Source of the DNA: Phlebotomus papatasi
Lineage: Eukaryota; Arthropoda; Insecta; Diptera; Psychodidae
Direction: 5' to 3'
Assembly: GCF_024763615.1 (NCBI RefSeq)
Contig: NC_077223.1
Location: 20,150,001-20,214,000 of the forward strand
Length of the DNA: 64,000 bases
The number at the start of each line of letters is the position of its first letter. Position 1 is the first letter of the stretch. The notes under the pieces were generated by a model. It did no database searches and had not been told where the DNA came from. It saw only the letters and a program-made list of their open reading frames with translations. Position numbers and translations under genes: made by a program. Shown piece after piece: positions 23,001-33,212 of the stretch.

Positions 23001-26000
23001 TTACCATTTAACCTCCAGCTCTGGAACAATCTTAAGGTCAAGTAAAAATTCTTCAAAAATCGGTACTTAACTGATTCACTACCGATGAAGACTGATCAAG
23101 CCGGGTTCTAAATTTCAATATCTTTCCAAAAAATCGAAATTTAACCAAATCATTTGCATTGGACAGATGCATAGACGAACAGACGCACAAAAGGACAAAC
23201 AGCGTGACGCCACTTCTCAGTAATCGTCTGAAACGCGAAGATACAGTGCCCGCTTTGTAGTCCGGATAATTGGGAGACAATATGACAGATGTCCGCTTCG
23301 TAATCCGGATGGATTTTTTGAATTTGTTCAACGTCTCGAAAATATAGACAAGGTTTTTTTTCAAGAATTAGAATAAAAGTTTTAAAGAAGCTTAAAAAGA
23401 CATAATTAGAGAATTTTATGCTGTTATACTTCATTTATTAAACAAAAACATCACAGGATAATTCATTTTCATTGCTGAACACACATGCACAATGTAACCG
23501 TCGATAACTGGTCCGGATTACGGCGATCCGGATTAGAAAGCGGGCACTGTATATTGAGAAAAGTGGTCCCCGGGGGGTGAAAGGTAGAAATTTTGGGAAG
23601 TGAAAAAATCGAGGAATTATATCGACTATGCTAAGTCGTTTTACAGTAGACTCACTCAAATTCGGGCATTTGGGACCGAAATGTCACACGAATTAGTGAG
23701 AAATTCGGACTACAAAGTTTTTGAAATGCAACGATTTTTTTGTCCCTTTGCATACTCATTAAGTTTATATACTCATATTTGTTGTAAATGTTATAAAAAT
23801 CCCTCAATAATGCAAAATCACATCAAAACAAAGACAAACCATGCCAAATTTGAGCATATTTGATTCATGTGATAATCATAATCAAACTTGAAAAATGACA
23901 ACAAACTTTTTTAAAATGTAACCGCTGCCCGAATTAAAAAGTATCCCGATCTTAAAAGAGCCGAATTAGCGAGAGTATACTGTATTTAGACCGTTCGAGC
24001 GATATGTTAGTCCTGAGATCGAGGTGTGGATCTGTTGAAAATTTGGTATTCATCAGACGTCCTGGTAACGAGATTATTTAGTTTTTTCGAAAAAAATTAC
24101 ACAGGCTGCACAGGAATTTGCCAACTTCAAATGATTCGCCTGAAAAGTTAACATTCTGAGATAGCATAGTATAGGATGGAACTGTCGATTCCATTTCAAG
24201 AGTTCATGCAGTAATATTTATTGGTTCGTAACCGATTCATTGCGCCGAGTCGAGGTATCCCAAAAATATGATTTTGATAGGGATGGAGTGATATGGGGGG
24301 AAATAAATGTAATGTTAATTGTAGTTCTTGAGACGCTTTTGAGGGTTAGGTTGCATGAGACCCCAAGGCCCTATCTCTAACCGTTCAGCCTTTAGCTTCG
24401 GTGAGAGTCTTGCGAACAACAGGATATGACGTCATCGTCTCATTCAGAAAATATACCAAAAATTCCGGTTCTTATGTAGGAGTGAAAAGTGGAAATTTAA
24501 TTGGTTCAAAAATATGTAACAGACCGCGGGGCTAGACGTATAAAAAACATTGTAGGTTTTTTTTTTATTTAATGAAAAACGTGGAGTTAAAGTTTAACAA
24601 AACTTTAACTTAAGGAAATCTGAGGGTATGTCGAGATAAACCTGGAACTTTCGAGATTTTTTTCTGTATCAAAATACCAATTCTGATATGAAATAATTAT
24701 GGGCCTTCGTAAAGTTTGTTAATGTTAAGGTCACTTGAAAATTTGGCATTGGAAAATCTTTTTGAACACCAATTTTATTCCTTACATCTTTCGAGGTTAA
24801 GTTCAACATAACCTTTCATTTTTAAAACATCAGTGTTGACATTTTAATAATATAATAGGGACGAGTGCAAAACAAGGAATCTCCCTTAAACAAGAGTTAC
24901 TATTTTTATAAAGGTGTTATACGGATTTATTGATACCCCACATAGATGCCCTAGTATAGGCTTAACGTTAGTAAAAAACTCCTTTACAGAAACGCATTGA
25001 TGTGTTCATGGAGTTGATGGAGAAGAAAATGGTTGCTGATGTATCCATTGATATCTCTTGTACGGATAAGCTGCTGAAGCTTCTAGATACGGTAGTTATA
25101 AAGCTAGAAGGTGGCACTGAGGCGGATTTGCAGGTGTTGGAAGTCCAGACAATGCCTGCTCCGGTTAAATTGCCAACACAGGAGCCACCACCAAAAGTAG
25201 CTCCTAAGCCCATCGCTGTAAAGATGTGTCAACCAGATGACGGTGACGTTTGGGAGGAGGATGTGAAGAAAGAGGAAAAAGTGGTTGAAAAGGAGGAGAA
25301 AGAAGAGAAGGAGGAGGAAGAGAAGGAAGAGGAAGATAAGGAGGAAGAAAAGGTGGAAGAGAAGGAAGAAGAGGAGAAGGATGAGGAAGAGAAGGAAGAA
25401 GAAGAGGAGAATGAGGTGAAAAAGAAGGGAGATGATTCAGGATCAGATTCGGATGAGTCATCATCGAGTGCAAGTGATTCGGAGGATAATGATGATCCAC
25501 CGAAACCACCGCCTGGACCGAGTGTCGAGGAGAAGGCTAAAGAAGTGGAGTTGATGTTTTTGGAGGAAGAGAAGAAGGAAGAAGAGGCAGCACAGGCTAA
25601 CAAGGAGTTGGAGGAGACAAAGAAGAAAGAAGAGGAGGAAGAGAAGACCAATGGAACGAAAAAAGAAGATCTGGTGACGATTGATTTGGTGAGGGAGAAG
25701 AGTACTGTGAGAGAGTTGCACAAAACGAGTTCGATATTCCTGCGAAATCTAACGCCGACAATTACGAAGGCAGAGGTTGAAGCCATGTGCAAGAAGTACG
25801 ATGGCTTCCTTCGGGTTGCCATTGCGGATCCGCTGGCTGAACGTCGTTGGTTTCGTCGGGGTTGGGTGACGTTCAAGCGAGATGTCAACATCAAGGAGAT
25901 CTGTTGGAACTTGAACAACATCCGTCTTAGGGATTGCGAATTGGGAGCCATTGTGAATCGAGATTTGAGCCGGAGGGTGAGACCGGTCAACGGAGTTGCT

Positions 26001-27088
26001 CTGCATCGTACAGTAGTACGCAATGATATCAAACTCTGTGCGAGGATTATTCACAATCTCGATGAGAAGCATGGTTTGTGGAGAGAAGAAATGGCAGGAG
26101 CGATGGAGACACAAGGAGGAGAAACTTTTGGATTGCTATCGAGGAATCCCGTTCTGCAGAATATCACAGATTATCTGATTGACGAAGCGTCGGCAGAAGA
26201 AGACGAACTTCTTGGGTTGACGGATGAGAAGAAAGATGTACTGGAGAGTGAAGTATTTGATAGTGATCCGAGCCTCCTACCCGTTCTCGATAAGCTGATC
26301 CTCTACCTGAGAATTGTGCATTCAGTTGACTTCTACAACCACTGCGAGTATCCCTATGAGGATGAAATGCCCAATAGATGTGGTATCATTCATGCTAGGA
26401 GTCCAGCTCCAAGTAGCCGCGTCACTACTCCCGATATTCAAGATTACATCAAGAACTTTGAATCGAAACTCCAGGCATTCCTCACGCAAAGTGTCACTAT
26501 TGAAGGTGAAGAACTTGAAAAACTTGGTTCGAAACAGTCCGATGCAGAGGTTGAAAAGTTCATTTTGGCCAATACCCAAGAACTGGCCAAGGACAAATGG
26601 CTATGTCCGTTGTCTGGGAAGAAGTTCAAAGGACCAGAATTCATTCGAAAACACATTTTGAATAAGCATTCGGAAAAGATTGAAGAGGTGAAGAAGGAAG
26701 TTGAGTACTTCAATAACTATCTTAAAGATCCGAAGCGTCCTCAGTTGCCGGAACATCCGGGAAGTGCAAAGAAGGCACCGGTTGGAGAGGGAACTCCACC
26801 AGGTGTTCATCCAGCAGCAATGGGAGGAGGATTTAGGGGAGCTCCATTTGGGGGTGGACCGTATGGATCACCGTACAGTCCGTATCCCATGATGCCGCCA
26901 CAGAGGCATCGGGGAGGTGGAGGAGGATATCCAAGAAGGTATTGAGAGTGATTATGATTTGAAGGGTTGACGTTCGCCTAATTAATAGGAGAAACATGTC
27001 TAATTTCAGGGGAGGCGGCCCCGACTATAGACCCATCATCCACTACCGTGACCTCGATGCCCCAAGGGAACCTGATGAGTTCCTGTAG
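17018..27088 (+). CDS. Ars2: Serrate/Ars2 RNA effector (arsenite-resistance protein 2)
   Basis: Five coding exons join in phase to about 878 residues: 17018-17376, 20775-20957, 21802-21868, 24990-26938 and 27010-27088. The N-terminus is Arg/Asp/Ser-rich and starts [20 protein letters not shown]. Exons 2-3 give a conserved block (TLKQFLATQDDSISDSDA, HKDEEWFKMKYHPEDLLKRQ). A Lys/Glu-rich stretch covers about 289-347. An RRM-like fold starts at SSIFLRNLTPTITKAEVE (about 449), and the finger-like WLCPLSGKKF..RKH..NKH lies near 739. The C-terminus is Gly/Pro-rich and ends IIHYRDLDAPREPDEFL, the tail that in ARS2 binds the nuclear cap-binding complex. Ars2 links capped RNA to miRNA processing, 3'-end formation and decay in the nucleus. 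Intron 2 needs a GC donor (GCAAGT at 20958) to give the expected EEWFKMK. A poly(A) signal AATAAA is at about 27197. Confidence 0.96.
17930..18295. mobile_element. family A foldback MITE(s) in Ars2 intron 1
   Basis: A partial copy (about 17930-18020) is followed by a complete one. The complete copy starts GGCCCCGGCACACCTTTTAG (about 18032) and ends CATCTAAAAGGTGTGCTAGC (about 18288). Inside, GCACTCTTCTTCTT and GTGCGAAAGAATGAGATAGA form the arms. Confidence 0.65.
18296..18552. mobile_element. family A foldback MITE
   Basis: It starts AGCTCCGGCACAACTTTTAG and ends GAGCTAAAAAAGTGTGCCAG. The inner arms match its neighbours. It directly follows another copy. Confidence 0.65.
18655..18896. mobile_element. 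family A foldback MITE
   Basis: It starts ACTCCGGCACGATCAGGAAA and ends GATCTAAAAAGTATGCCGGAG. The inner arms TGCATATGTCCATCTCATTC and GAGATAGACAGATGCAAAGC are nearly inverse. Confidence 0.68.
19100..19388. mobile_element. truncated family A MITE joined to a truncated CGTCAG MITE
   Basis: GGCTCCGGCACACCTTTTAGATCA starts the left piece at about 19115 (only the 5' arm is present). At 19188 the sequence switches to CGTCAGTTAAATCAGCATTT and follows the CGTCAG family for about 200 bases to GATATTGAGATATA-like sequence, after which it is lost. Confidence 0.65.
19389..20774. other. rest of Ars2 intron 1
   Basis: At 19388-19412 TAGGGTAAGTGTTCTAATTT begins, and near 20185-20212 a partly inverse phrase GGTTTTGAATTAGCTTAATT occurs, so an old MITE may span this part. 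I see no exon; the intron ends in the acceptor TTCTTCAG at 20774. Confidence 0.4.
20958..21801 (+). other. Ars2 intron 2 with GC donor
   Basis: The exon ends ..GAAGAATG and the intron starts GCAAGT. The acceptor is TATTGCAG at 21801. Only this junction rebuilds the codon TGG and the family sequence EEWFKMKYHPEDLL. The alternative GT six bases further (GTATTT) would insert residues and break the frame into exon 3. GC-AG introns are a small known class, and AAGT after GC is typical for them. Confidence 0.85.
22197..22624. mobile_element. TA-flanked MITE, GGGTAAGTGTGCCAAAT ends
   Basis: TA, then GGGTAAGTGTGCCAAATTCC; the right end is GAAATTTGGCACACTTACCC, then TA. It is 428 bases in Ars2 intron 3. 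The interior has no coding capacity. Confidence 0.85.
22627..23243. other. Ars2 intron 3, dispersed repeat fragments
   Basis: It contains the phrases GGGGGGTCATCGAAGATCGGAAGT (22975) and CACTACCGATGAAGACTGAT (about 23080). Both recur at about 51735, 51860, 54590 and 54870, so an unnamed dispersed repeat is present. No ends could be defined. Confidence 0.5.
23244..23549. mobile_element. TA-flanked MITE, CAGTGCCCGCTTTGTAGTCC ends
   Basis: TA, then CAGTGCCCGCTTTGTAGTCC; the right end is CCGGATTAGAAAGCGGGCACTG, then TA. It is 306 bases. The TA target and CAGTG tip fit a Tc1/mariner-type non-autonomous element. Confidence 0.82.
23644..23982. mobile_element. TA-flanked MITE, CAGTAGACTC ends
   Basis: TA, then CAGTAGACTCACTCAAATTC; the right end is CGAATTAGCGAGAGTATACTG, then TA. 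It is 339 bases, the same family as 9382-9986. Confidence 0.75.
23985..24989. other. rest of Ars2 intron 3
   Basis: No exon seen. TGGTTCGTAACCGATTCATTGC near 24223 resembles the dispersed repeat with ACCGATT phrases. The stretch ends in the acceptor CCTTTACAG at 24989. Confidence 0.4.
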
Positions 27089-28036
27089 ACAGACACAGAG
27101 ATTGAGAACTCTTAGAGGGTAAGGAATTTTAACCATCTCTTTCAGCTTCATTTATCCATCAATGACTTAAGTGGATATTATACTGTAATTTGTCACAATA
27201 AAGGGATAAAACAAGGACAATTGTATGAATCTTTTGAAATCTCTGAAATAGAGTTTGTGTTGGATCATTGAGCATTATCAGGGGACCACCGGAACCACTA
27301 ATACCTCACTTAATTTCTAACCATCAAACTGCATTGTTCCTGGGTGCACTTTTATTCGCTTTGTTTACACTACTATGGGACACGAAAATTTCTACCAACT
27401 ATCCAAAAAAAAAAGAGTAATCCGAGTCTGGAGGACTCATAATCGAAATTGGAGAGTGTTATAGCCGTTATAGCCATAATGAAGTTCACTTTAACTCTTT
27501 CCGGACAACATATCCAGCGAACGAATTTCAGTAAAACTCACTTTATTGTAACTCTTTAGTGGTCAAATATGATACTTTTGTAGAGAATTTTCTCCGCCTC
27601 TGGGAAATTGGAAAACTCATGGAAACTCTCGTCTCCAAAAGAACGCAAAGGATACAAACTTCAATTTTTCCAAAGCCAATATTATTGATTTTGTAAACTA
27701 TTTGTGCGTGTCAAAGGACTCCTGTACAATGTTGATAGCGAAAACAAGGTGAATTATAGACCAGTATCTTGTGGGATGTCCAGGAAGTGCTAAAAAAGAC
27801 ACCCAGCTCCTGCTTGTAAACAGATTCCTCATAATATTTTGCACAATAACACTTTAAAACATTTCTTTCATCACGATGTTATTGTAGACACATTAAGCTT
27901 TCTCAAAAGCATAAAAGACACTTCCTGGACAATCAGAATTCACCAAAATCAGGAAGAATAGGACAAACTTCCCTGAAAGAAATCTCCCTCGCTGCCAAAT
28001 GTCAAAATTATCGGCCATATTGACAAAAATGTCGCT
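27089..28036. other. Ars2 3' UTR and intergenic sequence
   Basis: AATAAA at about 27197-27202 is a good poly(A) signal for Ars2. The rest shows no gene. Confidence 0.5.
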
Positions 28037-28240
28037 CCCCCAGCAACGAAAGAGTTCCCTGTTCGACCTGTCGCGACGGTGGCGGCCTCCCAAATGTTCA
28101 GAAAGTGGTGGCCATCAAAGAGAACTATTGCTTCAACCGCGTTCGCTTTTTCCCAGCCCGTAAGGATTTACATTGGACCGAACCCTCTTCCGAACGCGTT
28201 TGCTGAACGATGTTCAAACAGGGAACTTTCGTTGCTGGGC
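28037..28240. repeat. GC-rich foldback, about 30-base arms
   Basis: The left arm CCCCAGCAACGAAAGAGTTC, then CCTGTTCGA (28037-28066), is inverse to CAAACAGGGAACTTTCGTTG, then CTGGG (28215-28239), apart from a two-base gap. The loop is about 150 bases and richer in G+C than its surroundings. Probably a small transposon remnant. Confidence 0.6.
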
Positions 28241-28715
28241 CCGCGCTTGGAATTTTCTTACAAGGTTGGTGTCAAAAAGCAAATGGCGGGCATTGGCGGG
28301 ATAACCTTACATTTGACCTCTAGATTTTTGCGGATGAGAGTACCTAATAAAGTTTGAACAAGTTTTTTGAAAATTTAAGAAAAAATTATTTTTCGAATTT
28401 ATGCAATCTGTAAATTGTTAGTTATCATACTTATTGGTCCCGAGAGGTTTTTCCTTATTCAGGTCTAGAAATATTAAAAAAAAATCACAATATCTGCAAG
28501 GAAGCAGAAAATCGAAAATTCACGATTATTGACCAAGAATATCTTAGCTCAGGAGTTAATTGGGATCCTGCAAAAAATATCCTAGATTTGGACATCCTCT
28601 TAGTTTGTACTTATCCAGAAGAATCGGATTTTTATCGATTCTAAATAGTCCAAAAAGAATTGTTGTTTCCATGGGTACCCAGTGTCCCAAAGGAGACAAA
28701 AGAGTTAAGTATTTA
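28241..28715. other. intergenic sequence
   Basis: No gene or clear repeat seen. Confidence 0.35.
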
Positions 28716-28919
28716 GGGGAAAGCGCGCTACCTTCAGACAATTCAATTTTTTCTCTGTTCCTCAAGGATTTCATCCATAACTTTTTCTGAAAATTTGACG
28801 CATTGAACCAGATATTAAAATATAATATTATAATGGGCCAAATCCCAAATTAATTTATAACACATTGCAAAAATGATTTGTGCGAGGCATAAATCGTCTG
28901 AAGGTAGCGCGCTTTCCCC
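28716..28919. mobile_element. TA-flanked MITE, GGGGAAAGCGCGCTACCTTC ends
   Basis: TA, then GGGGAAAGCGCGCTACCTTC, then AGAC; the right end is GTCTGAAGGTAGCGCGCTTT, then CCCC, then TA. The inverted ends are perfect over at least 24 bases. It is 204 bases long. Confidence 0.87.
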
Positions 28920-28921
28920 TA

Positions 28922-29376
28922 TATGTGCTGCTGATAGTCCGACTTTCAGTTGTGTGTCCGAGGTGTCCGAGTTATCTGCTAAATTTTACATGCTAAATAG
29001 CTAAATATTCTCTAGGTTCAATCTGAGTCTGTTTCTGCATTTAGCTGGATTAAATGATAGAAAAATCCATTTATCTATTTTCAAGTGCCAACTTAAAGTG
29101 CAAGAAATCTAATTTCCAGACTTGAGATATAGGAAATAAATCTCTGAAACCGATTAAAAGAAAAAAGTCCAAATTAATCCGAGTTTTATACTTTTATTAG
29201 AATTTCCCTCTGCATTCAGGATTCTGTAACTTCACGATTCGCATATTTTTCGTTCCGTTAAAAATGGCGGGAGTTATTTGAGGTTATGAATGAAGTTAAA
29301 AATTTGAGGTTAAGTCAAACGCCAGCTCTCATTGTCAAGCGAATCTGGAAAATTCGTAGAGAAAAATCGCAATAAA
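28922..29376 (+). promoter_or_regulatory. UQCR10 upstream region
   Basis: This stretch holds the promoter and 5' UTR of the small complex III gene. No TATA box is evident. ATG at 29377 is preceded by AATAAA. Confidence 0.4.
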
Positions 29377-29605
29377 ATGAGTTTCCTGTACAATTCCGTG
29401 TTCCGCCGGACGTCAACCTTTGCCGTGGGTGTCCTAGCCTCCGTTTTCTTCTTCGAGAGGGCTTTCGATTGGGGTGCAGATGCACTTTTTGAGAAAGTGA
29501 ACAAAGGGGTGAGTTAGCCTTGATTACATAACCATTTTCCACCTACAATCCCTTTTCTTCTATCTGCAGAAACTTTGGGATGACATCAAACACAAGTACG
29601 AGTAG
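29377..29605 (+). CDS. UQCR10: cytochrome b-c1 complex subunit 9 (respiratory complex III)
   Basis: Two exons, 29377-29508 and 29570-29605, flank a 61-base GT-AG intron and give 55 residues. The product starts MSFLYNSVFRRTSTFAVGVL and contains FFFERAFDWGADALFE, ending KLWDDIKHKYE. The positively charged start, a single hydrophobic span (about 15-30) with FERAFD just after it, and the tiny size are the marks of the QCR9/UQCR10 family. The protein is a small inner-membrane subunit of mitochondrial complex III and helps hold the Rieske protein region. It is intact. It ends tail to tail with mRpL18, with 61 bases between the stop codons. Confidence 0.93.
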
Positions 29606-29666
29606 AAATTATTTAGTTTAATTTTAATGGTAAATAAACAAGATTACTAGAAAATTGCGTTGGTGT

Positions 29667-30164
29667 TTATATCTCAATCATGGACACTCCATTTTTGGTC
29701 ATTGTCTCCAGGAAAGCGCTGTGTTTGGGAAATTCACTGCCGAATTTTATGCTAGATGAAGGAGCTAGCTCTGTGACTCCAGCTTGAAGACATCTCTCGG
29801 CCAGAACTTTTGCCAGGAGGACAAATGCTGCAGTGTCATTTAGTTTGTAGAGATGTTTCTTGAGAGACCAGTCTTGCGTTGAGACTTTCAGGACGGTGAT
29901 TTGCCGGTGGGGATTGATGATTTTAGCTGTAACTGTGGTGTTTGTGTGTTCAATGTGAAGCCTGGAATGAGGAAATATGAGAAAATGCTGGGAAAAGAGG
30001 ATTTTAGGGGTATTTACTCACGTGTTGTGGAAGAGCTCTTTTTTCTTCTCCAAATAGTACCCATCGGGCTTTATTGCTACTCCAATGAGTTCTGCATTGA
30101 CTGGATTGCGATTTCTCACAAAATCACTGAATAATCTTATGTTTTTCCGGAGAATCCGCTGCAT
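29667..30164 (-). CDS. mRpL18: large mitochondrial ribosomal subunit protein uL18m
   Basis: Two exons on the minus strand, 30164-30022 and 29961-29667 (TAA), are split by a 59-base GT-AG intron and give 145 residues. Exon 1 starts MQRILRKNIRLFSDFVRNRN and runs to KKKELFHN. Exon 2 starts LHIEHTNTTVTAKIINPHRQ and holds STQDWSLKKHLYKLNDTAAF and LAKVLAERCLQAGV. The pattern RNRNP at the N-terminus, STxxWxxKKHLY and VLAxRCLxAGI/V match MRPL18 proteins, as I recall the human sequence. uL18m works in the mitochondrial large subunit; human MRPL18 is also linked to 5S rRNA import. The start is next to the BTB gene, 159 bases apart, suggesting a shared promoter. It is shorter than human (180) but looks complete. 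Confidence 0.9.
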
Positions 30165-30323
30165 TTTGAGTTTCTTGTTTTGATGGAGAAAAAGTTGAGG
30201 TTATGGTAACTTAACGAAGAAACATCCGAGAAACTTAACGAAAATGGCAGAAAAGTGAAGAAAAATTTTGTGCATATTGGAATTTGTGTAATTTAAATTA
30301 ATTTCCCGGAGAAATTTGATAAA
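30165..30323. promoter_or_regulatory. bidirectional promoter of mRpL18 and the BTB gene
   Basis: Only 159 bases separate the two divergent start codons, so both 5' UTRs and promoters must lie here (possibly extending into the genes). No TATA box is visible, as is common for divergent housekeeping promoters. Confidence 0.6.
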
Positions 30324-31939
30324 ATGAGTGAAGAAAAAGATAAAATGGTAACTGAGGAACCATCTGGCGAAGGAAGCAGCAAGGTAAGTCAGGTGGATAG
30401 GGATGAAAATGCATGAGAAATAATGGGGAATATTTCCTTCAGAATGTTTCCTATGATTGGCAAGTAAACAAGCATGAGATGAAGATGAGGGGCCAGCATT
30501 TGCTGGAAACTGGTCTCTGGGCAGACTGTCACTTCCTCCTGGGTGCTCCGCCCCATCAGGAAATCATACCAGGTCATAAATTGATCCTGGCTATGGCTTC
30601 GCCTGTGTTTGAGGCAATGTTCTTTGGTGGCTTGGCTGAGAAGAGTGACCCAATTCCCATTTGCGATGTCCAGCCGGAAGCCTTCAAGGCCCTTCTGGAG
30701 TACATCTACATGGACTCCATTAAGATAAATACGGTGGATAAGGCTTGTGAGCTCTGCTATGCCGCCAAGAAGTACATGCTGCCGTATGTAGTGGAGCAGT
30801 GCACAAGATTCCTCTGGGCAGATCTGAAGCCCAGTAATGTATGCCGGGCTTATGAATTTGCCCGACTCTTTGAGGAGCATCGCCTCATGATGACGTGTAT
30901 AGAGATGATATGCACCCGAACGATGGAAGTCATCAAGGATACGAGCTTTGAGGAAGTGGAAATATCAACAATTCACACGATCCTGGACCAGGAATTTCTC
31001 AGTGTGGACAGTGAATTGTCCCTCTACTTTGCTCTCAGTCGATACAGTGAGAAACACACAGCTCAGGGGGAGAGTTCTAGCTCTAGAGCCACTCCAGAAT
31101 CATCTTCCGGAGGATCTGCAAATGTGCGCACATTTGACATCCGGGAAGCACTCAAGAAGATCCGTTTTCTCACCCTAACCCCTCAGCAATTTGCTGAAGG
31201 ACCGGGAAGATCAACCCTACTCACACAGACCGAAGCATTTGCCATCCTGATGAACATCTCCAGTCCCAATTCCGTCTGCCCAATGCCTGAAGGCTTCTCG
31301 ACCAGTCGCGTCTCGCGGATTCAGAATGTGGTCGTGGAGTCACCATCCCCTCAAGATGGCTCAGAATCCCCCAATAGGATCATCCCTGGGAACAGTCCGA
31401 TGGTGGATGAGATGCACGATGTCAGGAACATGATGGATTCACAGAGATACTACTGCGTACGTTCAATCCGGCAGCAGACAGACTATCTCAATACCAGTGT
31501 CCTGGACTGCTCCGTCACCTTCTCCGTCAACAGATGCATCTGCATCACGGGCGTCCAGGTTCCCACGCAAGTTCTCGGCGAGTCCAATATGCAGCGATAT
31601 CATGATGGAAGTCTCCCGGAGCGGTACTCAGAACTCCTCTACGCCCATCTCCTGGACAGCCGAGGATCCCGTCTCACGTACACTCACTGCACGTCCAAGG
31701 TGCGCTTCGACAGTATGCTGGAGATCTCCTTCGACCGGCCAGTTTTCATTCAGCGCTACAAACGCTACAAAATCGGCATCGTCTTCAACAAAGTTGGTTG
31801 GTATCCGATGGCCGAATGCTTGCCCAAGAAGACGTACCAGGACGTGGTATTTTCCTTTGGCGTGGGAATGCCCAATGAATCTGTCCGGGATGGCCTCATC
31901 CGGGCCATTGTCTTTGCTTTCACCAGGGAGGGCATCTAG
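30324..31939 (+). CDS. BTB-BACK-PHR domain protein (BTBD1/2/3/6 type)
   Basis: Two exons, 30324-30383 and 30443-31939, with donor AAG/GTAAGT and acceptor CCTTCAG, give 518 residues. The start MSEEKDKMVTEEPSGEGSSK is preferred over the Met inside the intron at 30413. The BTB domain is at about 40-150 (LWADCHFLLG, GHKLILAMASPVFEAMFFGG, FKALLEYIYMD). The BACK domain follows at about 160-270. A Ser/Pro-rich linker (SPSPQDGSESP) leads to a PHR domain from about 355 (RYYCVRSIRQQTDYLNTS, CICITGVQVPTQVL, FDRPVFIQRYKRYKIGIVFN, VFSFGVGMPNESVRDGLIRA). Proteins of this build usually act as substrate adaptors for Cullin-3 ubiquitin ligases. Which insect orthologue this is I cannot say; BTBD1/2 and BTBD3/6 share the layout. 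A poly(A) signal AATAAA lies at about 32404. The 3' UTR carries nested MITEs. Confidence 0.93.
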
Positions 31940-31966
31940 AGATCTTTTCCGCTGCTGCAATCTGAA

Positions 31967-32319
31967 TAGGGGAAGGTGGGGCTACTTTGAGCTGTGAAGC
32001 TGCTTTGATATAGTTTTTTTTGCAGATTTCTAAAGAAAGCTGAACCTACACTGTAAAAAAAGAGGGTGCGATTAACACTTTTTAAGTGTAAAAATATATC
32101 AACATTTTTTAATGTTAATTTTACACCTTTTTAAAAATTAACATGAAAGAGGGTAACTTTAACCCATAATACACCTCAAAAGTGTAATATTTACACCAAT
32201 TTTTGATTAATATTGCAGGGTGAAATTAACATTTCTGTAATGTTATTTTAACTTTTTCGGATTTCCATTAGAAATCTGCGAAAAAAAAATGTATATCAAT
32301 GTAACCATATCCCCTTTCT
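31967..32319. mobile_element. foldback MITE in the BTB gene 3' UTR, split by a second MITE
   Basis: TA, then GGGGAAGGTGGGGCTACTTT on the left. On the right, the inverse of GGTTACATTGATATAC (about 32285-32310) and CCCCTTTC, then TA. The arms share GATATA, an A/T run and GCAGATTTCTAA. The centre holds a CACTG-family MITE. It begins 27 bases after the BTB stop codon and before the poly(A) signal, so it should be transcribed. Confidence 0.6.
32049..32272 (+). mobile_element. CACTGAG-family MITE, copy 1
   Basis: TA, then CACTGTAAAAAAAGAGGGTG, then GATTAACACTTTTTAAGTGT; the body contains TAATGTTAATTTTACACC and GCAGGGTGAAATTAACATTT. The right tip (CTCAGTG in copy 2) is eroded. The other copies are at 49136, 56914 and 61743. 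Confidence 0.75.
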
Positions 32320-32404
32320 AATTTTTAGACTTTTCAAAATGCTGGTTTTTTGTGTGGAGTGGAAAACAAAAAAGAAATTGTAAAAATCTGACTCAAAATT
32401 TTAA

Positions 32405-32661
32405 ATAAATATTTATGAACTTTGTGAAATTTTCAAGGATTTTCTCATTGTATTTCTTAAAAATTGGGAGTTGATTTCGCTATAAAGGAAGTTAGGAATC
32501 TGACCTGGGAAGAGTTTGGAAGAGTTTTAATACACGCCCCCTTCGTAAAATATATTAGCCTATGACTGTTAAATATTTTTATGCTATTTTTGTGCTAAAG
32601 CTTAAAATAAAAGAAAATGTTTCTAATTAACCTATTGACCTATTAACCTTTATCCTGAATA
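32405..32661. other. intergenic sequence
   Basis: Downstream of the BTB poly(A) signal. Nothing recognised. Confidence 0.35.
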
Positions 32662-32825
32662 GGGTAAAGTGATACAAGTTGGACAGGGATTTTTCTTGAT
32701 AAATACAGTACTAATTTTTTTAAGCACAAGGAACCAAATTATAAAAATAAAGCATTAAAAATATACAATAGAAGTACTAAATTTATCAAGAAAAAGAGCC
32801 CTTTACAACTTGTACCACTTTACCC
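32662..32825. mobile_element. TA-flanked MITE, GGGTAAAGTGATACAAG ends
   Basis: TA, then GGGTAAAGTGATACAAGTTG; the right end is CAACTTGTACCACTTTACCC, then TA. It is 164 bases. Confidence 0.83.
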
Positions 32826-33212
32826 TATTGCTGTATGAAATGGATTTTTCAGTAACTTTTATCCTTTAATTACTTTGAAAAAATTGCCCGACAAAGATAG
32901 ACATACATTGTATTCTTTTTCTCGCTTCGCGGTAAGTCATGCAAAATTTGTTTTCAAAATGGCGCATGGAAAGTTCAGCATTGCATAGATTTTCATAATA
33001 TTTTCCTTGATTCTCTTTCCTGATTTGAATTCTGGTTGCCAATGTGTTTTCTAGGATAGTTACCCTATCTAAATCAATGGAGTTTGGAATGAAATAATAT
33101 AAAGAATTTAAATTCAGTGACAGTTAAGACTCATATTTGACAGCGGCTCCTCGCACCCCCATAATAGTTTAAATTTCTTTTTTGTTTCAAGAAATCATCT
33201 ATATCAATCTTA

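Noticed and set aside
25204..26032. Ser/Phe-rich 267-residue frame opposite Ars2 exon 4
   Set aside because: It mirrors the Glu/Lys-rich coding stretch; no independent start or splice context.
28079..28357. 92-residue open frame in the GC-richer foldback
   Set aside because: It spans the inverted arms at 28037-28240 and has no recognisable domain; the openness follows from the local base composition.
30413..30442. BTB protein start at the Met codon at 30413
   Set aside because: It lies in a 59-base intron with good GT-AG signals; the upstream ATG at 30324 gives a 20-residue first exon in phase.
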